64,000 bases of DNA, taken from positions 7,584,406 through 7,648,405 of the forward strand of contig OU744730.1 of assembly GCA_916613615.1 (NCBI GenBank), in the 5' to 3' direction. The translations under genes and the position numbers were made by a program. The notes beneath the pieces are model-generated. The model ran no database searches and was not told the origin of the DNA. It saw only the letters and a program-made list of their open reading frames with translations. The first letter of the stretch is position 1. Each line of letters begins with the position of its first letter. Below are positions 37,369 to 47,600 of this stretch, in pieces. This stretch comes from Steromphala cineraria (taxonomy: Eukaryota; Mollusca; Gastropoda; Trochida; Trochidae).

Positions 37369-38558
37369 TACCCCCGCTACGACGTAGTCGGGGGTATATA
37401 GCGCTCCGCGTGTCCGTCCGTGCGTCCGTCCGTCCGTCCGTGCGTGCGTGCGTGCGTCCGAAATCGTTTCCGGAGCATTACTCAAAAACTATACCACTTA
37501 GAAACTTCAAATTTGGTATGGAAGTAGCCTATATGGTGCTGTGGTGCCTTTTAGGGGTTTCAGCTCAATGGTCCAAATAATTTTTGAAATTTTGACCAAA
37601 AACGGTCCGATTTTTGGACTTTGTCTCGTTTCCGGAGCATAACTCAAAAACTGTACCACTTAGAAACTTCAAATTTGGTATGGAAGTAGCCTATATGGTG
37701 CTGTGGTGCCTTTTAGGGGTTTCAGCTCAATGGTCCAAATAATTTTTGAAATTTTGACCAAAAACGGTCCGATTTTTGGACTTTGTCTCGTTTCCGGAGC
37801 ATAACTCAAAAACTGTACCACTTAGAAACTTCAAATTTGGTATGGAAGTAGCCTATATGGTGCTGTGGTGCCTTTTAGGGGTTTCAGCTCAATGGTCCAA
37901 ATAATTTTTGAAATTTTGACCAAAAACGGTCCGATTTTTGGACTTTGTCTCGTTTCCGGAGCATAACTCAAAAACTGTACCACTTAGAAACTACAAATTT
38001 GGTATGGAAGTAGCCTATATGGTGCTGTTGTGCCTTTTAGGGGTTTCAGCTCAATGTTCTGAATAATTTTTGAAATTTTGACCAAAAACGGTCCAATTTT
38101 TGTTTTGTTGTTTCCGGAGCATATATAAATACCAAATGACTTGCACACTTCAAATTTGGTATGGAAGTATACAGTCGAACCTCAGATACCCGGACTCCAT
38201 ATATCCGTAAATCTCACCTTACGGACAAAGATTTTTCAAACAATGTGTCTATATTTCTTAAGAAAAATGACCCAGTTAACAGGACGATTCGCTATTGGGA
38301 CGATTTTCAACTGTAAACAAAACAAGGTTCGACTGTATAGTGCTGTTGTGCCTTTTAGGGGTAATTCCAGGGTTCCCAGAATTTTATTCAAAAACTACAT
38401 AGCCGCGGATGTTATGAAGTAAAATAGTTTTTAGGTTTGCAAGACCATTGTGTTCAAAGTCATAATCATTCAACGAGTAATTTTCATAAATTTTCAAATT
38501 AATGTTACGTGAAGGCGGTCAAACTACAGACGGGGGTATGTGAGCCGTGCTCACTTTT
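37369..38558 (+). mobile_element. Helentron/INE-like element 3, 162-bp internal repeats
   Basis: It starts with tacccccg (37369), inside a hairpin acccccgctacg/cgtagtcgggggt, and a (cgtccgtgcgtc)n tract. Four 162-bp tandem units follow (cgtttccgg at 37465, 37627, 37789, 37951) and a fifth, damaged one at about 38109. It closes with cgggggta (38531-38538), a hairpin gtgagc-cgt-gctcac and TTTT. The fifth unit is interrupted by a TA-flanked MITE at 38172-38335. Confidence 0.65.
38172..38335. mobile_element. Mariner-type MITE nested in element 3
   Basis: Inverted ends cagtcgaacct / aggttcgactg with TA on each side (38170-38171 and 38336-38337). It sits inside a damaged tandem unit: the unit's 'atggaagta' precedes it and 'tagtgctgttgtgcc' resumes after it. 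It therefore inserted after the 162-bp repeats had formed. It has no coding capacity. Confidence 0.75.
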
Positions 38559-38667
38559 GCCTTGTTTACGAAGCAGGGAAAAACCAACAAAACATTTGAA
38601 ATTTGTTTCGAGTATGTAACATTACTCTTGAGAAACTTGAGGTAGGGGTTTTAATAAATTTAATATA

Positions 38668-38842
38668 CAGTAGAACTCAGACTAGTGAGAACACGGATAT
38701 AGCGAACAATCGGATATAGTGAAAAACATTTTAAGTCAACTAAAAAGCCCCATGTATGACAGCTGAAAGCGAGTATCAAACACGGGATATAGTGAACTAA
38801 ATTTGTTGGTCTCTTGGAGTTCGTTATATCCGTGTTCTACTC
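38668..38842. mobile_element. Mariner/pogo-type MITE upstream of TMEM70
   Basis: Ends cagtagaac / gttctactc with TA flanks (38666-38667 and 38843-38844). Interior words 'cggatatagcgaa' and 'gttatatccgtgtt' are inverted relative to each other. It ends only 68 bp before the TMEM70 start codon, so it lies in the presumed intron that ends at 38902. Confidence 0.7.
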
Positions 38843-38910
38843 TATTTTGGCAATATTTATGCAAATTTGAAAATAGTGACTTAAGTATTTTGTGTTTTTC
38901 AGTTGTAACG

Positions 38911-39579
38911 ATGAATGGCTTGAGGAGTCTGTGTTGCCAAATGGCAACAGGGCGTGGACAAGTCCTCCAATCAACATGTTCATCATTTTTGAAAGGGAAA
39001 AAGACTCCACAGCTATCTATTGCTGTAAGAAAATATTCTTCAGAAGAGGATCAGCTAACTGAAATGCCAGTTCGGGACCCTACCAAAGGAGAATTGGTTT
39101 ACGGTGGAGCGATATGGAAACTTGTCAAAGGAGTGAAGGCGTTCTCTGTTTCTACAAGCATCGTTAGTCTGGGAGCTCAGCCGTATATTTTCATGAATGC
39201 GGGTGATGTTGCTTTAACAACAAAACTAGCTGTCGGAGGGACAATGGCTTTCTTCGTTTTCGGAACACCGTTACTGATTCACTTTGTGACTAAGAAATAT
39301 GTGAGAGATTGTTACTTTAATCATGAAACTGGAGTCTTCACTGCATCAACTTTTAATTTCTTTATTCGGCGGAAGGAAGTTCAATTCACGGCTTCCGATG
39401 TTGTGGTTCCGGAAGTGCCAGGGATGTTTACAACAATTGTGGTCAAAGGCACACCACTCTTCATGGACCCAAGCATGTTCTACAACAAGGATGCTTATAT
39501 CCATCTCATGGGGTATGACAAACCATTGGACTTGCAGATGCCAGATTTTCGTAAGAAGGAATCAGAGCAAGAAAAATGA
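38911..39579 (+). CDS. TMEM70: TMEM70 homologue, mitochondrial complex V/I assembly factor
   Basis: 222 residues. TMEM70 is an inner-membrane protein that helps assemble the c-ring of ATP synthase and also aids complex I. Residues 1-45 are basic, with few acidic residues, and suit a mitochondrial presequence. The conserved core begins at about 58 (KGELVYGGAIWK). Two hydrophobic helices lie at about 78-98 and 105-126. The family signature near the C-terminus is strong: GMFTTI (171-176), DPSMFYNKDAYIHLMGYDK (186-204). I start at 38911 because an acceptor (ttgtgtttttcag) ends at 38902. The frame stays open upstream but runs into a MITE. All coding sequence is in one exon, and at least one 5' UTR exon probably lies upstream. 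The length is slightly under the vertebrate protein (about 260), mainly at the N-terminus. Confidence 0.92.
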   Translation: MNGLRSLCCQMATGRGQVLQSTCSSFLKGKKTPQLSIAVRKYSSEEDQLTEMPVRDPTKGELVYGGAIWKLVKGVKAFSVSTSIVSLGAQPYIFMNAGDVALTTKLAVGGTMAFFVFGTPLLIHFVTKKYVRDCYFNHETGVFTASTFNFFIRRKEVQFTASDVVVPEVPGMFTTIVVKGTPLFMDPSMFYNKDAYIHLMGYDKPLDLQMPDFRKKESEQEK

Positions 39580-39613
39580 TTTGCTAGTGTCTATATTTGT
39601 AATATATTTGAAT

Positions 39614-39619
39614 AATAAA
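39614..39619 (+). promoter_or_regulatory. Polyadenylation signal of TMEM70
   Basis: AATAAA lies 35 bp after the stop codon, followed by a GT/T-rich stretch (tgtgtgttgttctt). The implied 3' UTR is very short. Confidence 0.7.
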
Positions 39620-39699
39620 CAGATAAAAGTGTATTTTCTTAGTCCTTGTGTGTTGTTCTTTGCAATTATACAAACTTCAGTCAAGAATAGGATTGTTGC

Positions 39700-39962
39700 A
39701 GTCTAAGTAAACCTAGCCTCAATATTATCCGTTTCACTCCTATACTGAGTCTAGCAAGGCCTAGTAGAGGGTTGTGTCAGCCAACCTTTCTGCGACCTAT
39801 GACCCTCCAACGTTATACTAGCAAAGCAGACTATTGTGGCTTGGCAAGATGAGTTCTGATTGGTCAATTCGATATGTGGGCTGACGTGACCCTCTACAAG
39901 GCCTTTCGAGACTCAGTATAGGAGTGAAACGGATAATATTAAGGCTAGGTTTACTTAGACTA
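39700..39962. mobile_element. Foldback element with 11-bp target duplication
   Basis: Inverted arms of about 60 bp: agtctaagtaaacctagcct on the left, its near-exact complement on the right. The match continues through attatccgtttcactcctat. AGGATTGTTGC flanks both sides (39689-39699 and 39963-39973). It has no coding capacity. The insertion sits about 80 bp beyond the TMEM70 poly(A) signal. A duplication of 9-11 bp would suit a MULE-like mover, but I cannot fix the family. Confidence 0.8.
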
Positions 39963-40326
39963 AGGATTGTTGCTAATGAAACCTTGATGGAGTTCGAAAA
40001 TGACACATTCAAGCAATAACTCTGTCAAAAAAATATTTCGGATATGTCTTTTGAACTACATCAAGATTATCATCAGGTGTACCCATTACGGGGACAATTT
40101 CATTCATCAGGTGAAATAGTTTGAGAAAATCTGTGCCCATTGTGCACTCAAAAGTGACATTTCCATGGGAAACAAAATTAATTCCAGAAAATTCAAAATT
40201 GGTTCACACTCTAGACAAGGTTATTGTTAACAATTATAGTGTCCAAAGTTTGGTTGACCTAACGGTTTGCAAGATAAGTGATATATAACCCCGTAACTTT
40301 GTAGCAGGGGTAACATTATACAATTA

Positions 40327-40422
40327 TTGACTTCAGTTGAGGTGAATCCAATGGTTTATTGACCTCGGAACATAAGTTTCCGAGGTCAATAAACCATTGG
40401 ATTCACCGATAACTGAAGTCAA
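40327..40422. repeat. Long hairpin, 44-bp arms
   Basis: The arm ending atggtttattgacctcggaa is mirrored after a 7-base spacer by ttccgaggtcaataaaccat, with one small bulge near the outer end. A second hairpin follows at 40560-40599 (ttatgttgacc / ggtcaacataa). They share the word 'ttgacctcg', so both may be parts of one decayed foldback element. Confidence 0.75.
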
Positions 40423-40603
40423 CAACTGTTTTATTATATGATCTATGAAAGTATCAGTTATTTTGAAAACTATTCAATTATTTAAAGTTTTTTTGGGAGC
40501 AACTCTTTACGGCTTTCCTCGTAGTGGCGATCTATTTTTAGCTCCAGGTCATTGGATTGTTATGTTGACCTCGCGTGACGTTTCCCGCGGTCAACATAAG
40601 GTT

Positions 40604-43600
40604 TGATCATTGTCGATGACCACCTTCCTCGACCAATCAGAAAACAGATGACTCGTCCATCATATAATAATATCATTTGCTGACTCATGACTCTAGTGCT
40701 TTGGAAATATTGCATCTTCAAAGAGTATTATTCTCAGAAACTATTGAAGATTTTGCAGCGGCTGCCATTGACTTGTCGTCTTGTTTGATTTGTAGAAACT
40801 TTAAACATATTTTTTGGTAGCATATTTTCAAGGAACGTAGCATTCAAATCTTCTTGACATTGAGGAATAAAGAAATACAAACACTGAAGTATCAATTAAT
40901 CCTCATTTTTATTCAAAATTGAAAAAAATGATGACATAATGAAAGTAATGATCACAAACCTCTTTACTTAAGAAGTCAAATGATCCTGATTTCACAACCA
41001 ACAATTGATCTATCATTGTATTTATATTACAAAATAGTAATTTAGGATTATATATGTGAATAGAACACCTTCTCAAACCAAGGATAGCACACTTTAAACA
41101 TGACATCTGCTCTGATGTGGTCTTATGCTCCCATTTGTTGCTTCTCGTTCAAAAAGTACAGAAATGGTTCAACTTTTGAAAAGCTTTGGCCTTGTAGAAA
41201 GCGTGCTATCCTAGTTTGTATGGCCACATGTTAACAACCAGGTGTATGATATAACTGTATAGCATCCAGGGCCGAGCACCGAGAGCTGATATGTCTAGTT
41301 CTACAAGTTCATATTCACCTGGGCAAAGCCACTTATCCTGTAAGGGGTGCCAAGATTCACCTGGGCCAAGCCACTTTACCTTTAAGGGGTGCCAAGATGT
41401 GTTCACACATGCATGCCATATTTTCTCTAAAATGAGCAAGGGCTATGAGTACGTTATCCTTTCTGCCATAAGAAACCAGTGAGTTGGAAGCTGATTTCTG
41501 GCTTTTAGGGTAATGTGACGTGTTTAATTTTTACCTTAGAAATTGGAGAATCTCTTTATCTAAGTGCTACAGTCCATCAGAAACAAGTGCAAGATTTGTT
41601 AGTAAACAAATGTAGAATGTATATCTATTTGTTGTAGGCAGTTAAAACACTTTGTTTCTTTTCAAGGTTTTTACACAGGTCTTGCTTCTAACCCAGGCAC
41701 ATTTTAAAGCAAAATATGGCAAATTTAACCAAATATCATACATTTGTTATTTTCTTTTTCTTTTTACCATAATAAAACACACAGAACACTTAAAAGTTAT
41801 AAATAAACTTGGATAACTAAACACAACCTTAAGACTACCAAATCATTATGAATTCCGAATTTCAAATTTGTAATTGATAAATATTAACATTGAATAATTT
41901 GTGGATATTCTTGACACCTCTTTCCAATCATTCAGTTTCAATTTTTGTGTCAATATCACAGACACCTGCCGCGACGAAACCATCACGACAGTTATTTGCT
42001 TTCTTGGAGCATCCATCTTGTATTTACAATAATCACATTATCTGTTAAATTATTTCAAAATGAGGTGCGAACAAAGTGTATCTTTTTTAAATCACAGACA
42101 AAAATAACTAATAACAAGGCCAGTATACTCTTTAAGGTGTCAATCTCTGTGCTAGTATTTACACAGGACCATTTGTCGAGATTCTGACATTGGAAGTTTG
42201 ATTTTCAAGTATGGAATATGACTAATGTTTGATAACGGACGCAATCATTCGACTCAAATCAATCAAAAATTAACACAAGTTCTTTCGCTCTTAGTAGTTT
42301 CACTCTAATTACACAAATTCATGTTATAACTGAATAAATATGAATGAACATGCGATTCTCTCAATAGGTTAGGAATGACACGGGCAGGCCAGTTGCTCGG
42401 CTCAGCTTGTGGAGAATAAATCTTGTACCATCAACTTCGTTTCTTTGATAGTCATCTCTAAATATTAAATTTTTTAATGAATTTTGTTAAAATCTACCTA
42501 TTAGAAATAAAATATTACTACTCTTAATTAAAATAATGCTTTCTCTTAAAAGATAAAACATTTTTTTCAAATAAAACTTTGAATGTTCAAAATTTTATGA
42601 AACATTTTTTTTCGAAATATTTCTTTTCTAATAATGCACATAACCTTTAGGAAATGAATTCATTATATATACTATCAAATCCTGTCTTAAAAATGCACTT
42701 ACAGTCAAAAGATTGATTTTAAAACAATATTTTGAGCTATAACAAATAGTCTAATTCACACTAAAATATTGACGGAAATAAAAAGATTGTGCATGAACCT
42801 GGAAACTGGACCTACTATGTATTTCCACAGTTGGTTGATGTTACATGAAGATGTTTATATACACAGCAATGAATGGATGATTGTAGATGGATGCGAGTGT
42901 TCCCTAAACACGTCTAATATATATATTTACACGCAGATAAACAGGTGCTTGACAGAATATTTTATACCGGACAATATAAGTTAGGGATATTATGATTTTC
43001 ATCGACATGGCAAACATGACATCATTATCAATAATTTCAAATTTGTCGTATATTCCTAATTATCTTTGTCCAGTATGTATCCTGCCATCCACCCTTTTGT
43101 CCACAACAGAGAAACAAACATAAAATACATGTACAAACTTCTAAAACTGGCGGTGATTATTGTATAGTGGGGAATGTTTGCAGTTGTCCATTTATCTTAT
43201 TATGAAATGAGATGATCGTTAAGTATTTCCTGATTTCATTGTATATGTTAATACACAAGCAAAAGCTGTTATAGATGATATAATATGCAAAGCAAAAAAA
43301 AAGAATTACAAGTTTCCACCCTTCAAACACTGCCCACTATACAGAACCATACATTTTTTCTCGTGGGTTTTCCATTTTCTAAAATCATCGAGACAGGTCT
43401 ACGTAGTTGTGACTTCAAACCATGGTTTGTTTTCTAGTCTCCCAGCTTTGCTGGGGTAAACTTGTATCGTACAACAAACATAAAAAAATACAAAGATGTC
43501 TGTTAGTCGAGAAGTCAACTGACAAAGGAAATATTAGACACTACACAGAGTACCTGATGATGGATGTATATATAAATATATGCAGATATCAAAAGCTAAA

Positions 43601-44369
43601 AGATTTCATCCTTGTGATTATGGATTTGGACGCGGACAGCCGTGGATCTGATTCACGACGTCAGCGATTTTACTATCAATCAGCTTGCACCTTTTGAAGA
43701 TCTGGGTATATGTAGGTAGGGAGATGAAAACAACGCTTGCAAATCAACGATGACGATGAGAAAGCTACGACTTGCTAGACAGTTGCTTCAGATGACACTC
43801 TGCTTGTTAAGGCCACCTGAACATAGATATGGAAGAGTGCGCAGATTTTGTTGCAGTTCCCTTCAATGATCTTTGACAAAATAGCAATCACAAATTCAAT
43901 GTCGTTTTGCGCTGGTGGAGTATCCTATTCCAGGTGATTCTGTGTTATTTATGATCCATATCCCTGAATCAAAAACTCCAATGAGGACAAAATGCATTGC
44001 ATTTTTCAAATTTGCCAATTCAAAGGCAGTGTAAAAATGATTTGGAATATTTCTCAAAGTAACGAGACACCAGGGTGAAATGGTAAATCAGATAATTCAC
44101 CTTCTGAAATCATATTAACCCTCTGACTCCCTGGTTCAAATATCCGGTCCTTTAACAGAACCAGGTTTTCAGATATCTCAAATTGTCAATGACAATACAG
44201 TTTGGGTTTGCAACTTACACACATCGTCATTTGGTTATTATCATAAAATCTGGCATGAAACTGGTTATTTTAACCCAATTTCCATCTCTCATTGATTCAC
44301 AGCATGACTCCACTAAAGAAAGAACAAGATCCCAAGGACTTCAAAAGTTCAACATGGTGGTCTCGTCTT
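40604..44369. other. Intergenic; 3' UTR of the cadherin at the right end
   Basis: No supported gene. A two-copy 46-bp repeat (tcacctgggc(a/c)aagccactt) lies at 41319-41395. The cadherin 3' UTR must begin at 44369 and run leftward, but I could not place a convincing poly(A) signal on the minus strand. Confidence 0.4.
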
Positions 44370-44638
44370 TTAAACCTCCTCTTCTCCGGGTTCTTGACCC
44401 GCGCCGTACATGTCCGCGAGTTTGGCGAACTTGGGACCCCAATCATTGAGGTAGTCATAGTCTTGTTCGCTAACACTGGAGGAACTATTCAACGAACTGA
44501 GAGTGCCTGCGTCACTGCCTTCACCCTCGTACACAAACTCGCGCACTGCGTCGTACGGAGGCGCGTCATTGTCGTCATCTGCATCTCCGAGTCTGTCTTC
44601 TATGAAGTTACCCACGTCTGGGCTTTCTCCAGGTGCAT
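44370..44638 (-). CDS. Cadherin exon 20 (terminal; beta-catenin-binding)
   Basis: Encodes [40 protein letters not shown] and [20 protein letters not shown], then [20 protein letters not shown] and stop at 44370-44372. This is the complete beta-catenin-binding domain, with the serine cluster that is phosphorylated in vertebrate classic cadherins. Acceptor cttgtttag. Confidence 0.95.
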
Positions 44639-47600
44639 CTAAACAAGGAAGAGTTATGTTAAAAGTGAAATAACAAGTTTATATTGCCACTTTTGCCATA
44701 TTTTAGCCTTAGCAGCATGGGTAAAGTTGGTACTAAACATTTCAGTCTACTAGTCAACCAAGTATATATTTCTTTGACCAAATTGAAGGAAATTGCTTAA
44801 AGATACAAACAATGAAAAGATTAGGCTTATCCTAGGATTTGGAAGCTAAATAAGCTAACATATGTATCTCTGAGAGGGCGAATTACTGTGGATACAGTAA
44901 ATGGCAAAATAGTCTTAGAATTTGTTATCAACAGTTAAGGAAGTGATACAGACTTTCAAATAACCTCAAAACTTTTGAATACAAAATCTAGCCACTGTAC
45001 CTAACCTCTAGCATTATGATTTAAACAAAATATGTTGATATTGTTGCCTTTAGCAGGAACAAAGGTTAATAAATCAAGAAGATACTTACTTCTCAAGGGT
45101 CTCTCTCTTCGTGGCATGGTATCAAGTGGAGGCTTGTGGATCGATTCATTATCCATTTTACGAAGTCGGCTAATATCATACGCATCCTGATCCTCCTCAC
45201 CTGAAAAATTTAAGCCAATGTTTAATAATGATATTGAGAAAATTAAATGTCCATTTGATAATATTCATCCACTATATTAATTTGAAGCAACAAAATAAAA
45301 GTGCAGAGACTTAATTCTGTGTTTTCAAATGCTTCAACACGTATCCAAGCAGCTAGCACGTTGATGCAAGAGGACAGGCTGCATCACAACTGTAGCTATG
45401 GTTGCAGTGAAACCTCCATGCTATACTTCATATATATATTTCAGTAGAAACAGATTTAAATTTTGTTCAACATAATTATAGATAATTCAAGAAAAACATT
45501 TTTCTTACAATCTTAAGTACAAAAGTCTTTATTTCCTGAAATTAGAAAGTATGAATTAAATAAGGACATACCTGCTCCTTCCTCATCATAGTTGATCACA
45601 TTTTCTCTGATGTCGTATTCAGGGTCCACTTCCAAAATGTATTTGTCGTCAGGATTCTGGCGTCGCCCACATTTAACCAGGAGAATTATGGCTACAGCCA
45701 ACACTGTAACAGGAAATGAGTGAGAAATGAAGTTGATATGAGTGAGTGAGTGAGTTGTGATTAAGCACTTCTTGAAACAAATTTCAACGTTACATGGGTA
45801 ATTCTGTCATAAGCGGTGAGCAATAGTTCATCATTCATTATTTCTTGTGGAAATATAGTGATTAACAATTCTTCTTTTGAATATCTGTGCTTGATTAAAT
45901 CTTTTAGCATAACCTTACAATGGGAATAATTTTGTTTGTGTATATCTAAAGGATTGAGAAATACCCAAGCATTTCTTGGCCTACATATTTGACAATTCTT
46001 GTATTGAGGAAGTGCACAGTGAGTAATACAAATAATTTTTTTTTACCAGTTGATTCCAAAGAGTAATATAGCAAACAATTATGTATAAATATGTAAAATA
46101 TAATCCAGATATTTTTTTTAAAGTTTTCCTTTCTAAAAAGAAATTCAACATTTTATTTCGGACTTACCCAAAAGAACAAATATGGAGACAATGATGGCAA
46201 CGATGGCTGCTGTTGTAAACCCAGCAACAAGTTCTTCAGCTTTCGGCCTATCACAGAAGGGGCCGTCCCATTTCGGCGGACAGAGACACACGTACTTCAA
46301 CTCGCTCTCGAGATTAATCTGACAGCTGGAGCCTGTGAAACACCGGTGGTCCTGACAGTAGTCGATCGGCTCACACCTTCCTTGTTGCTCCTCAAAATGC
46401 TCCGGACATCTGCAACAAGAAATGTTTTATTTTTAAGAAATAATTATGACACTATATTGTCCTTATTATAAATTACATATAGGAAATTTGACACAGAGCA
46501 GAAGCATTTTTTTTTTTGCTAACTGTCCAACAACTCTTTGTTGAAGAGAAAGAAGCCTGAATGGAGACCATCGATGTTAGTTATGCAGTGCTGTTTTAAA
46601 GCTAAGCTTTTTATTGTTGCATACCATTGGAAAAATTGCATTTATATGATATTTATTTTACACTTCTTGACAGGAATGGTCATATAATTTTTTGAGCGGT
46701 TGATGCTGGAGGCCTAAGCAAAATGCAAACTTTTCATTGAGAAGTGCTTTCATCGATTGAAAGTCTTCAGACAATTAAAAATTTGCGCTGCAAGTGAATG
46801 CGCCAGAAACCCGATATATGCTCTTATAACAGTTGTTAGAATTAAAGACTTAGTACATCTGAGGAGAGAATGTGTTTTACCTGGATTATCATTGATATCA
46901 GCCTTAATTATTACCTAAAGGGGCAGTAGCACGTTTTTACGGGGAATATAAGGTGATGTCAGGAAAATGAAAATAAATGGTTCCAAATGAAAGACAATGT
47001 ATTTAAACTAAATGGAGCAGTAATAATTCAAATATATAACGTAAGGTTCTGCCATGCAATTCCTTTTTCTTACAAAAATGAATTAAAGGTGTTCACACAA
47101 AAATGGCCGCCAATGTATTTTATGTAAATCTTCATACTTTGTCCTCTGATTATGGTTGATTGGCTTGTGTAATGTGATTGTTGACACTGTCAATATAATA
47201 CATTTAGGCATTTACTTACCATTATAAGTGCAATTTTTAAAATATAAAATTATCAAAAAACGTGCTACTGCCCCTTTAATGAGAGGTCTTATCTGCACTC
47301 ATCTCAGAGAGGGTAACAGTGGGATGATATCATTGGTAACAGATCGCCCTAGAGAGGGTAACAGTGGGATGATATCATTGGTAACAGATAAGTATTATAA
47401 GTTGCCTGCAATCATGATCGCCCTAGAGAGGGTAACAGTGGGATGATATCATTGGTAACAGATAAGTATTATAAGTTGCCTGCAATCATGATCGCCCTAG
47501 AGAGGGTAACAGTGGGATGATATCATTGGTAACAGATAAGTATTATAAGTTGCCTGCAATCATGATCGCCCTAGAGAGGGTAACAGTGGGATGATATCAT

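Noticed and set aside
38803..38910. N-terminal extension of TMEM70
   Set aside because: It has no ATG, overlaps the end of a MITE and precedes a good acceptor ending at 38902, so it is intronic.
44183..44642. Plus-strand open frames opposite the last cadherin exon
   Set aside because: Shadows of the conserved minus-strand beta-catenin-binding exon; no independent support.
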